DNA of 64,000 nucleotides, taken from NCBI GenBank assembly GCA_018902385.1, contig JABSSW010000017.1, positions 710,504 to 774,503 on the forward strand. Direction: 5' to 3'. The stretch is from Physcia stellaris (lineage: Eukaryota > Ascomycota > Lecanoromycetes > Caliciales > Physciaceae). Below the pieces are notes generated by a model, which did not search any database, was not told the origin of the DNA, and saw only the letters and a program-made list of their open reading frames with translations. Shown here one piece after another: positions 1 to 10,009 of this stretch (positions within the stretch are counted from its first letter, which is position 1; every line of letters begins with the position of its first letter). Position numbers and translations under genes: made by a program.

Positions 1-2289
1 TTGCATACCTACCAGAGAATTAGTGCGAATTGGTTTTGCACTTGTCACTGCGATGAAACATATCCAACAAAGTCGAAGAAAGCTAATGATAATTCAGCCC
101 ACGCTTGAGCACTGCCTCAATAATCATACTCGAGCTGGACAAGTTGGGCTGGAAATGACGGTTAGCTGCACAGTACTTGCTTCAAGTGCACCTCTTGAAG
201 CAACGTCGGAAGGGTAAATTATTTCGTCAATCCAAGATAGCGTTGGTGTTGTGCAGATACAACCTCCCATATGGAATTGACGGCATCTTCTCAGGTGGGG
301 TGCTTGTTGGTAAAGCATTCTCGGCAGAATCATCATGAAGCCAAGGTGCAAGCCGGAGAAGCAGATTGATGATGAGATAGTGCGAGATGTGAAACGACCA
401 ACAAGCGCCCTGCGTCTGTTGTTAATATATCGGACATTACGGCGAGTCCAACGATCCATGGCTCGACCAATCACCAAAGTCAAGACCAAAGCTGATCTCT
501 CTCTCAGCCTCACTCGTGCTCAACGGCTTGAGCTTCGGGCCTACTCGTAAATGCCGGTAGAGAATGGTATTGTTATACGAGATCGTCTTTCCGATCCACT
601 CAGCCTCACCCCGCATCTTAAGCAGCTCAATAGACTAGGCTTCAGGGTTTTTCTATGCTGAAGAAGCAATTCATTACCCTTTGGAGGTAGAGATATTCCA
701 GAGTAGCAGTGGCTAATTAGCAGCATGTTCCGAAGATTGAACAGAGAAGCCGTGCTGTTAGCCTGTCAGGGTGCTATGTCGGCCTTTGAGAATGCAAAGA
801 TGGCAACAGGGTACCGTGTGAAAGTAGTTGTTGCACGATATGTTAGTTAGGAACCTTATGCAGGTCCAACGCAACCGAGTGGCAGAGCCGCAGAGCTCCA
901 AGCTGAGGGCCTTCTTCAGAATCCGAGTGACACTGCCCGGGTCTTGGTAGGATAATTAGATCAGTGTCATCAGGCGCCCCATCATCTCGAGGAGAGGCAC
1001 TCCGTCAGAATCCCAAGAACGGTAAGTCGTGTTGGCGTGGCATGGCTGAGGTTGAAATTACAAGGTGGCAGTGTTGCCGCTGACGATTCTTGGCATTTCC
1101 GGGCCGCTATTAGCCCGTACTCGTATCCCAACTGCCGAGTCTCCGAGCGAGTGTGCGAAAGAGTTCACCAACACGAAAAAAGAGATGAGATGAAAGCTTG
1201 GCTCTGTTTGAAGTGAAGAAATCCCCTTTTTGCTATTGCGTAACAAGTAGGTATGTAGGCAGCACGATTTTCAACCAACCTCTGTCCTTTCTTGCGCTAT
1301 TTGGGTACACAGGGTTTCAATATCTATGTCTCCCTTCGCCGTGTAGTAGAGGACGTGTACAATCTCTCTACCTCGCGGCATTCGTGTTTCCTTGTATTCG
1401 TACCGCCGTCCATCTCGTCTCTTGGGTTATATCAGACTGTCTGTTTATCAAAATGTCTTATAAGCCTTCCCATCTTAGAGCATTAGGGGCCGCGTAAAGT
1501 ACCAATGAATAAGTTTCTGTCAGGTGGTATTAATATTACCTGGATCTCTCTTGAGTGGGCTTTGAATGGCAAAGATATCCTTCACTTCACTATGTGTCAT
1601 TCGATGAGTCCCTCTGGACACCTTAGCAGCGGACTCTCTTTACTTTCGCGACTTTACGTAAAATTCTGAGTCCCACGGTCTGCTCAAGGATTTCCTTCCG
1701 ATCAGATACACTACAGCGTGTTCACTGCTTTGAGCTCAAAAACCCCTACAATGCCTTATAGACATGAAAATGGTACAAATGCGTACTTTACAATCGCAAC
1801 AAAGGAACCGGGAAGAAGAAAAGCCGACGAGGACTTCAGTCAAAGTCATCAACAAAGAGCGTAAACAGGAGGCGGCCACGCGATCACCACGTGGCTGACG
1901 CTCGATAAAGAAACGAAGAACCGACATTGGAATAGTCCATTGTTCGATCAATTGAATCTAGATATGGCTCACTGGAATGGAGCTCGATAATAGCATCGCG
2001 AAAACCATCCACGCCCACATCTGTAAATTCAAATTCAAATTCTACCTACTTAGGCATATTGACCAAGACTCGTCTTCTGTTCCCAGCTTCTCGTACTCTT
2101 CCCTACCACTGTGCTGAGCACCATCTATAACCATCCTTACACGTCCGCTAACTTTCAGCATCTTCTCCATCTATATACACAAGATCTGCCAGGCGCAGGA
2201 CTCTCCTCACACATCAATCGCACCCAAACTCCCGAAACTCCCCAAGCCTAACAGCACTTCACCACTCCAGCAGCACCACCACGCCCACC
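1..2289. other. Intergenic or unresolved region, no supportable gene
   Basis: Base composition is balanced and like the gene-bearing DNA to the right, so this is not part of the AT-rich repeat block. Open frames on both strands are short (up to about 130 codons), overlap antisense to one another and show no domain or motif I recognise. No splice arrangement gave a convincing protein. I found no tRNA, 5S rRNA or other structured RNA by eye. The last 80 bases before 2,290 are C-rich and CACCA-rich and form the leader of the next gene. The region could hold a lineage-specific gene, a non-coding RNA or long UTRs, none of which can be shown from sequence alone. Confidence 0.5.
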
Positions 2290-2799
2290 ATGTCCCCCAA
2301 AACCTTCACCTCGCGCCTCCAACACCTCCGCACCCCCCTCCGGCCCCTAATCAGCATAACAACCGGCCTCCCGCACCCGCTCTTCCCCCGCAGCCTCCTG
2401 CACTACCACCTCCTGACCGCCTCCGACCTCGACGAACTAGCGCACTACTACCACCAACGCACGCCCTCGGAGTTTTCCTTCGGGTACCCGCTCCCCGTCG
2501 TGCAGCGCTGGCACGTCCCCGCGCCCGCTCCCGCTACTGACGAGGAGATGGTGGCTATTCGGGAGCTTGTTTTCTCGGGGGAGGTGGCTGGCGAGGAGGC
2601 GGCGGAGGTGGAGGCGAAGAGGAGGCGGTTTGGGAGGTTTGTTGGGCTGAGGGGGTGTGAGAGCCCGTGTGCGACGGGGTCGGCGGCTGGGGAGGGGGAG
2701 ATGAGGAGGGAGATGGAGGAGTGGATGGCGAGTGAGATGCGGAGGCGGGAGGAGAGGGATGCGGAGAAGAGGGTTTGGAGGGAGAAGGGGTGTTGGTAG
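2290..2799 (+). CDS. Conserved-looking fungal protein of unknown function, 169 aa
   Basis: A single uninterrupted frame begins at an ATG in a strong context (CACCATGTC) and ends with TAG. The N-terminal 75 residues are rich in Pro, His, Leu and Tyr, with segments such as LRTPLRPLI, TGLPHP and YPLPVVQRW. They look like a conserved fungal module seen in small uncharacterised proteins, but I cannot name the family. The C-terminal half is very charged, dominated by Glu and Arg (EEAAEVEAKRRRF and a final ERDAEKRVWREKG stretch), and probably forms a helix. No membrane segment or clear signal peptide is visible; an arginine-bearing, acid-free start leaves mitochondrial import possible. On the coding strand the first half is extremely C-rich and the second half extremely G-rich, with the switch near 2,545. 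The gene is convergent with the helicase gene ending at 3,150. Confidence 0.7.
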   Translation: MSPKTFTSRLQHLRTPLRPLISITTGLPHPLFPRSLLHYHLLTASDLDELAHYYHQRTPSEFSFGYPLPVVQRWHVPAPAPATDEEMVAIRELVFSGEVAGEEAAEVEAKRRRFGRFVGLRGCESPCATGSAAGEGEMRREMEEWMASEMRRREERDAEKRVWREKGCW

Positions 2800-3149
2800 G
2801 ATGAGGAGTGGGGAGATGCTAGTTGAGGTTTTACAATTGTTATCATTGTTGTTCAAGGTGTTATTATTTCACTAAAGTATTTTATTGGAGGTACAACATG
2901 TTTCGTCCTTCAATTATCTGCTCAACTGGCTATCTCCGTGAATCTATGGCACTATGCACTGTGGATATGATGTTGTCTATCAGTTTATCGCCGACACTGT
3001 TACATTTCTAGGTTTCTATGGAGATTAACATGCATATAACTGCAACCACCCTCTTTCAAGTGGATCGAGGGTCTGCTCGCTTGCTTGGTCCAAGCTCAAG
3101 CAGAATCATGAAACCGATGAAAGGATCGGTATTTTAACAGATACGGGAC
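2800..3149. other. Convergent 3' intergenic region
   Basis: About 350 bases separate the stop codons of two convergent genes. The part near 2,820-2,900 is T-rich, as expected of 3' UTR and polyadenylation DNA. I see no ORF, repeat or structured RNA of note. Confidence 0.5.
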
Positions 3150-5427
3150 TCATCGCTTTGGCTTTCTTGGACCTCCGCGACCTTGCTTCTGCGACACTTG
3201 TGCTGGTCTTACTATCGCGTCATTCGCACCATCGATAGAGCCTGGCATGCCCTGGTGCGCCGTCCGTCTCGTTGGTCGTGCGTCATGGTCCGGTTGCTCT
3301 TCCTCCCAGCCCCGCTTTGGTGCGCTCTTGTTGAGACCTCGACCATTGGCTCCGGAGCGTCCATCTGTGTTCTGAGAAGGCTGTTGGTAACGGAGGCCAG
3401 GCACACCTTTCAAACCCATTTTGCTGTAGAGAAGCCATATTAGCACGTACACTTCACAGCGATCATAGTCTTCAGGAGGAATTACCCAACAGTCTTTTTC
3501 TCCAATGCCGGAGCCTCTGGACAGCCCATACCCTTTATTGCCAGCTCATTCGCCATCTTCACTAACCCTGCACTATTGACCTGGAGTTTTTTCTCAAACG
3601 ACCTCATACAGCCTAAGTAAGCGGAATATGCTTTTCGCTTGATGTCCTCGTCAAGATTCTGCATTTTTGGTGGTACCGCCGCCGCTGCATAAGCGTCGCT
3701 AACGATAGCTTCTGCACCAGGATATGGCTTAATCGGAAATTGAGGATTTACTTTGATGTAAAACGATTCAGCATTGGTGAGTATGATAACGGCACGGCCG
3801 TCTTTGCCAGCTCGGGCAGTGCGGCCAACACGGTGAGTATAGGAGTCAGCATCCGCAGGCAATCCAGCTTGGACAACAAGAGATACATCGGGAAAATCCA
3901 TCCCACGGCCAATCACTAGATTCCAATTAGACTGAACCTAGAATAGGCTCTCTCCTAATGGTTGACTTACCATCCGTGGCAAACATTATACCACTGCTAG
4001 CCTCTTTGAATTGGTCTGTTGTTTTGGTCCTTAGGTTCTGTGATAGTCGGCTGTCTATTCGGGATTTTAAGTCAGCATATTGCACGTGAGTAGGCTTTGA
4101 GCTATGGGACATTATTTCTGTGCATGTTCTGTGCAATAGCATGACATATAGCGCCGATCGACAGTTAGGGGAACTGAAGGGGAGTTCCGAAGAGACATAC
4201 GTAATTCGAAAACCTTCAGTGGGATCAGCTCGCGGTAAAGCTCTGCATACAGCGCTACCATATTTGCCGTGATACCAAAAACGATGATCTTTGGTTCTTC
4301 CTTGCTAACCTCCGTTTCGCGACTAATCAAGGCCAACAGTGTTGTGAAGATATCCTGAGCGTGAGGTATTATGACGGAAAATTGTGGGACCTTTTCCAAA
4401 GTGGGCGGCTCTGATGCGTCGATTGTTGAGATAGATGTGTACTCCTTTGCTAAAACATGGGAAAGAACTTCCTTGACCTTGGGTGGCACGGTTGCCGAGA
4501 AACACATGCCTTGCCATCCAGACTGCTTCTTTGAGGGAAGTGTTCGGAGTATATGAAGAACGTCAGGGAGGAAACCTATCAAAGGGTCAGGATGAGCGTC
4601 AAGAACGCATGAACGGTAGGGTATCGAGGGCATCACGTTCTATTCTTACCGGCGTCAAGCATCCTATCTGCTTCATCTAGGATTAAAGTCTGCATGTTAT
4701 TGAATCTGTGCCTCACATCTTCCTCTTCCAAGTAATCTTTGAGTCTTCCGGGAGTAGCAACGAGGATAGTAGGGTTGCCATTGCAAAACTTGTTCAAATT
4801 GGAGGCTCGAGCAGTACCTCCAAAAGCGGTATGGACCTGGATTTGCCTCTTCTGACTTAAGGGAGACGCGACAAGTCGTTGCGCTTCGGCTGCAATTTGC
4901 AAAGCGAGCTCACGAGTTGGTGATAGAATCAGAATAGCAACTTGCCCATTCTTGATGGTAGTTGACAAGACTTTTTGGATTGCTGGGAGTAGGAAAGCAA
5001 CAGTCTTGCCGGTTCCTGTTTTTGCCTGCACCAAGCTAAATAACACATCTAATCAGTTCTGATCGGCGTCCAAGAGTCTGGAACAAGCCATATACACATC
5101 AACATACCAGTCTGCCTGTAGAGAAGGCATGTTTAGTACTTTGCTCTGCACCGGCGTCATAAACTCCATTCCCATATCACGTAGATTCTTTAACAGCATG
5201 GGATCAAGCTTCCCCTCCATTGTGGCATATGGCTGAGCGCCAGCTGCTTGGAGCGAGGTCGTTGAAAAGAGAGCAGTTGCACTGGCCATCTTGATTGGTC
5301 GCAGTAACGAGTATTTGGGCAAGTTTGATGATGGATGGGAGATCAGGGAACTGGTACGTGATAGAAAGCGGAGAAGGTTTGTTGACTGGTTGGAATTTGG
5401 CAATCGGGACAATGACAAAGGACCCAT
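3150..5427 (-). CDS. MSS116: Mitochondrial DEAD-box ATP-dependent RNA helicase, MSS116-like
   Basis: Six exons on the minus strand: 5427-5108, 5035-4650, 4575-4201, 4054-3971, 3915-3486 and 3423-3150. All five introns are GT-AG (72, 74, 146, 55 and 62 bp), and the spliced length of 1,869 nt is an exact codon multiple (622 aa). Helicase motifs appear in order: TPVQ (Q motif), AKTGTGKT (I), PTRELALQ (Ia), TPGRLKDY (Ib), DEADRML (II), FSATVPP (III), IIVFG (IV), ATDVIGRGMDFP (V) and HRVGRTARAG (VI). The V and VI variants and the tail KMGLKGVPGL match the MSS116 family, which remodels RNA for group I/II intron splicing and translation in mitochondria. The start at 5,427 opens a Ser/Arg/Leu-rich, acid-free presequence; the frame upstream of it has no ATG. 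The last exon encodes a basic Gly/Arg/Lys tail ending GPRKPKR. It is divergent from ORC3. Confidence 0.93.
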
Positions 5428-5786
5428 GCGGTGAACCAGTTTCTGCACGGGTAGTCTGTTTTCATGAGCGTGGTAGCCATATAGGCTCAAGGGTTTACGT
5501 CACTGCTTCAGAAAGGTATCACGGAGTAAGGAAAGAGTCACTCAGATTGTTCTTGATCGGTCTATGATGTAGATTCAATATTAATCTTTTTTCTACAGAT
5601 CTCCGGACCCTGAGGCTCAAGTCAAGCTCATCTAGCTTCGTTCCTGCAGCCGCCGCACGCGACCTATTTTAGTATAAGCCGCTTGAGGGACCAACCACCC
5701 TCAAGCCAATTCTCTGGATTGATACAATCTCAATTCTCCTATTGAGTCTTGAAAGGATCAAAATCATAGAAGGTATATGATACGTA
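5428..5786. promoter_or_regulatory. Shared divergent promoter of MSS116-like and ORC3 genes
   Basis: The 359 bases between the two start codons must contain both 5' UTRs and both core promoters. No canonical TATA box is positioned convincingly for either gene. I cannot assign transcription factor sites by eye. Confidence 0.5.
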
Positions 5787-8194
5787 ATGGCGGAGTACGA
5801 GGTATGGAATCTCCATTCGTCATGTAGACGCCATATTCAGAGCAGGACAGTCATGCTTTGTCTATAGACCCGAAGACGTCAATCAGCACCCACCTTCTGG
5901 AAGACCCAAGAAGCGCAGGAAAATATCGGCTTCAGAAGATGCCACGCTTCATGGCGATGAAGCTCTGTTTTGCCCACTCTTGTCAAGGAAAGAAAGCGCC
6001 GACTTTGCTCACCTACGGTATCAATGCTTCAAAGGTAGTTGGGACTCACTAGAAACATCATTAAACGTATTACATACTCAGGACCTCATCAAAACCTTCC
6101 AGCTCCTGACGGTGAGTAGGATGTATTGACGGAGCATTACACAAGCGCTCTCAATGACATAGCCAGTTTTGTGGAAAAAGCCCATTTTAATGTGTACGTA
6201 GCGTTTCTTCATTAGTAGATCAGACCAATTAACGTGTTCTAATCAGCAACTGTGAGAAGTTGCCCACAGGGCTTATTTCCGGTGCACCAAATGTATCAAT
6301 TCAAGCCGGTTTGACCCACGCCATAGCTCAACGAATTCGGGCGAACGAAGATATTGTATACATTCGTCTTTTATCGACCCAACAGCCCAACCTCAAAGCT
6401 GTACTGAAACACATCAACCGGCAAGCCAAAAGCCAAGTTGGAAACACCGAAAACCAAAACCTAGCCGAACGTGATCATTATCTCAACTATGACTTGCAAA
6501 TGCTTCACGATCATGTACAAAATCGATCGATCCAAAAAGTTGTTCTCTATTTCCAAGATAGCGAAGGCTTCCAGGAGACTTTACTTGCCGACTTAATTGA
6601 GATTTTAAGGTATTGAACATCCCTCGCTGGGTGGATTCTTGCTAAACTATGAAGTTCATGGGTGAATCGTATACCCTTTGTTCTCCTTTTCGGAATATCT
6701 ACATCCGTAGGCTTTTTCCAGGAAAAGCTGTCTCAAGCTACTCTCAAACTCTTGCAAGGTACGCAATTCGAGATCAACCCGTTGAATATAGATGCTCTCT
6801 TCAAGGAAATCACAAGACCAGAGCAGCCATCAAATTTGTGGCTTGGAGCCGGCTTGAGCAGAATAGTTCTTCAGCGGCATCGAGACCACGTGCAGACAGC
6901 TGCTGATTTCATCCTGACAATCAAGGTACTTCCGATTCTTGCGTACTACCGCTGTAGCTGACCCTCGTAGTACATATATATGACATACTTTTACTCCGAT
7001 CCACTCAGTATTTTGGTCGAAAGGCCAGGTGCTCTCGACAAATCAGGCCTCACGTTTCAGCACGAGCACCTTGAAGCAGTTCGTACTCTTCCATCTTTCA
7101 AGAAGTACATATCCCTACGATTTCTAATGATCAAGCCAAAAATTGACTAATGATACACAGGTATGCTAGCGAGAAGCTTGATAATGATGAGATACAATCT
7201 GTTCGAAGTCTCTTGGAGGACGACCAGGAACTTATTGGTACCTTGAAAGCCAGCATCAACGAGACTCAAAAGACTATCCGCAACTTGGTTGCAGGCATTG
7301 AAGTCCTGGAAATCGTACAGTCGTGTCTCAGCCTGAAGAAATGTGCCACATGGCCTGAGCTATACATGCAAGCAATCGCCGGCGAGCTGGGTACTTCGGT
7401 CCTCATGAGAGAGATGCTCCTGTCCGTCAAAAAGATTTCATCAGATAGCATGCTTGAAATGCTTACGCAACTCTCAATTCATCTTCCTGCAATGGAGAAA
7501 CTTCGGAAGGATCTCACGAGACTTCTTTCCGCCACAGCTGGTGACTCTACACCACTGCGTAGCGAACACGATGTGCACCACAAAATCCTGCGCACAACAG
7601 TAGTCGCTCAGAAGGTGGAGCTCAGCAAGCAAACAGCGGCCTTGTCGAAGGAAGATAAGGACTATTCACGAATAGTCGACCGCGTGGATTCCGCGCTACG
7701 AGAGTACTCTCAGCAAACGTTCATCAACCCACAAGACCTCTTCCTGCACGAGCTTTTTATCTACGATGCTAAATCACCTTATCGAGATGTCTTCACACCT
7801 AGACCACGATTCGCTGTAGAACGGGCTCTAAGCTCTCCACACGATTATCTGGGCTGCAGTTGCTGTAGTAGCGCTGAGAATGGACTTTCCTCGACGCAAC
7901 CTGCAACCGCTATCTTATACCAATTGTACCTTGAATCGGGCTCTCAGATCAATGTTGCAGATTTATGGTCGGCATTCAACACCATCGTGGGCGCGGAGGA
8001 CCCCGAGGATGAGGAAGCTGATCAACAGAGGACTTTGTATGTACTATCGAGAGACTGCTGCAGAATTCGAAGCTGACGCAGACTCTAGAGCTTTATTTTC
8101 ACAAGCACTTGCTGAGCTCAAGTACTTGGGTATGATCAAGAGCAGCAGGAAAAAGGCGGATCATCTCGTAAAACTAGCCTGGAAAGGTCTCTGA
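5787..8194 (+). CDS. ORC3: Origin recognition complex subunit 3
   Basis: My model has eight exons: 5787-5801, 5851-6066, 6120-6193, 6247-6609, 6655-6925, 6971-7104, 7161-8036 and 8089-8194. All introns are GT-AG (45-56 bp), and the spliced length of 2,055 nt gives 684 aa, close to the usual ORC3 size. Family hallmarks include LPTGLISGAPN, LLNYDLQMLHDHV-type segments (here YLNYDLQMLHDHV), VVLYFQDSEGF, RIPFVLLFGISTSV with FQEKLSQATLKLLQG, LWLGAGLSR and a C-terminal winged-helix-like ALAELKYLGMIKSSRK ending KLAWKGL. ORC3 is an AAA+-like scaffold subunit of the nuclear six-subunit complex that marks replication origins and loads MCM2-7. A basic patch (GRPKKRRK) near residue 20 may be a nuclear localisation signal. 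The first exon is only 15 nt (MAEYE) and is the least certain part. In the last intron I used the CTAG acceptor, because nearer AGs break the frame or sit too close to the branch site. Confidence 0.9.
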
Positions 8195-8328
8195 TGTGAG
8201 CATACACCTATTCCTGCTACTATTTGTTTCGAATACAGCCAGGGTATCTTAAATCATAAACACAACGCCATAATTAATGCCGAATGATCAATGCAAACTC
8301 ATGGCATGCCCTGCAATTCGGGAGACCG
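8195..8328. other. Short convergent 3' spacer
   Basis: The 134 bases between the ORC3 stop and the stop of the minus-strand gene are AT-rich with ATAAA-like stretches, so the two 3' UTRs probably overlap. No other feature is visible. Confidence 0.5.
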
Positions 8329-9759
8329 CTATTCAACCCCAGCAACAGAAGTAACATCTTCCAAGTCTTCTAGAGCAGTAAATTGCTCGGCTACTGGCTC
8401 CACTCTTTGGGTAGCTAGGTCATCATCTGAGCCGTTCTCAGGATGCTGTATTATGTCGGCCAGAGCAAATGGTCTGCCTTCTCCACCAATGACCATGGCT
8501 TCGCGCCTCTGTCGTCTTAATAGCTGCTGCTCTTCCATACTTTCCTCCCGACCCCGTGGTGGCTGTCTGCCAAACGGTGGAGTAGTTTGATCCGCATCAT
8601 TCTCATGATTAGATCCCTCATTATCGTGTACATGTGTCAGGGGCCCATTCTTATCGTACATAGACCGCAATCGATCGTATTCACGCACAAATTCCTCATC
8701 TACAAGTCCTCTTAGGTACAGTCGATGGAGCCCTGCTTGGGTGTGTTCGTATCTCTCACAGTCGTTGGCAAGTTTTCGAATAATCCATTGCATCACCGCA
8801 TCACCGTTGGCTTCCTCCACCCTGCTTTTGAAGACCTAGTAGTGATCAATGGCTAGTTTATTACCACGACGTTTCGCATCTTACTTTGCGCCTTTTTAGG
8901 GGAGACTTATCCACACCGCCCCATGGGTACTCTGCTAGCCAGCGGTCGATGAGACCCGCGCGCATCGCAGTTGCAAGCCCCTCTCTGGTATCAGACCAGT
9001 CTTTGTTGAATACCGAAATTATCTGGCGAAGCAGCCGAAGCGTGTCGTCGTAATGTTGTGAGCGGTAGAATGTGGTGCCTTTCTGTAGTTCCTCTTCGTA
9101 GCTCATGGCTTCCTCCATCATCCTTCCGGTACAGAGGCAGTCGACGACGGCCCTGAATGTACCGTAGTGTGGCTTCAAGACGTCGCTCGACACTATCCCC
9201 AAAGCTGAGCGGCGCCCCTTCTCTAAAGATGCGAAGGGCACGCTCACCTTTTGTATGAAGATAGAGCAGGCTTGTTAAGGACTTGTTCCGCTTCTCTTCA
9301 TCTTCACCTGTGATGCCACGCAACAGCAGTTCATAGGTAAGACCTCGAGCAGCTCGCTCTGCTACTATCCTTGTAGCTCTGAAAAATCCCGCGATGTAAG
9401 CTTGACATCTATCAGCGTAGAAAGTCTCCCATACGCATTCGCAATTTCTTGGTTCACGTTTGGCAACAGCTTTTCAAGCGAATCAAGCTTGATATCTGTA
9501 GGGTAATCAGCATTGAGACATCTCTTGTAGTGAGCCTGATTAGCTTCAAGTCAGCATACCATCTGCAGAGGGCTGCTTGGGACCCTTCTCTTCACTCGGA
9601 ACCTCCGAGACCTTGCGAACCGCAAGGAGCTGCCGGTGCACGGCAAACGCCGCGAAATAGCCTAGGCCACCTGAACTTGTCAGCAGCTACGCTATAATTC
9701 CACTTTCGGAGCTTACAGAGGGCGATTCCTAGCCATAGATCTTGATATTTGGAGGCCAT
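8329..9759 (-). CDS. Conserved-looking unknown protein with N-terminal hydrophobic segment, 383 aa
   Basis: Six exons: 9759-9717, 9661-9560, 9495-9435, 9378-9248, 9192-8885 and 8835-8329. Introns are 49-64 bp, all GT-AG. The spliced length of 1,152 nt is an exact codon multiple. I do not recognise the family. Residues 8-22 (around WLGIALCYFAAFAV) form one hydrophobic stretch, a possible membrane anchor or signal anchor, followed by basic residues. The middle is mostly helical and charged (for example EDEEKRNKSLTSLLYLHTK, GTFRAVVDCLCTGRMMEEA, RLLRQIISVFNKDW, ATAMRAGLIDRWLAEYPWG), suggesting a helical-repeat-like fold. After about residue 290 the protein becomes low-complexity and polar, with a basic RRQRREAMV patch, and ends acidic. 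It is divergent from NOP14 and convergent with ORC3; neither position implies shared function. Confidence 0.75.
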
Positions 9760-10009
9760 CATTACAGTTTGATTTCATACTTGGCGGAATTCTACGTTCG
9801 AATACTACTGAGGTATTGATGATTCCAGAATGGCAGACCATGAAGTAGCGTCCTTACGAGTAGCTGGGGGTGAATGGGAAACTCGAATTGGCATTTCCGC
9901 GCTAATGCCGGATGAGGAAACTGTCGCCGGTTTTCTCCACCATCTTTTGGCTACCGAAGGGGGAGATCTCAGTGCTATCCCAGCTTTTTCATCGATCCCA
10001 AGCACGTCA
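9760..10009. promoter_or_regulatory. Divergent promoter between unknown gene and NOP14
   Basis: The 250 bases between the start at 9,759 (minus) and the preferred NOP14 start at 10,010 (plus) serve both genes. An in-frame upstream ATG at 9,830 would add 60 residues to NOP14. If that start is used, the true spacer is only 70 bp. Confidence 0.45.

Noticed and set aside
124-1951. Overlapping open frames on both strands in the left 2 kb
   Set aside because: They are short, mutually antisense, without recognisable motifs, and without a splice model that improves them.
2437-2856. Antisense Pro/Leu-rich frames opposite the 2,290-2,799 gene
   Set aside because: They are low-complexity shadows of the G-rich coding strand without start context or motifs.
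5428-5490. Longer N-terminus for the MSS116-like helicase
   Set aside because: The extension to 5,490 begins with TTG, not ATG. The ATG at 5,427 opens a good mitochondrial presequence.
8037-8076. ORC3 ending with the read-through frame at 8,076
   Set aside because: Removing a 52-bp intron (8,037-8,088) restores the conserved winged-helix terminus LAELKYLGMIKSSRK...KLAWKGL.
8991-9323. Open frame reading RIFREGAPLSFGDSVERR in the minus-strand unknown gene
   Set aside because: It reads through a 55-bp GT-AG intron (9,193-9,247). Splicing keeps phase with the downstream exon and gives an overall length divisible by three.
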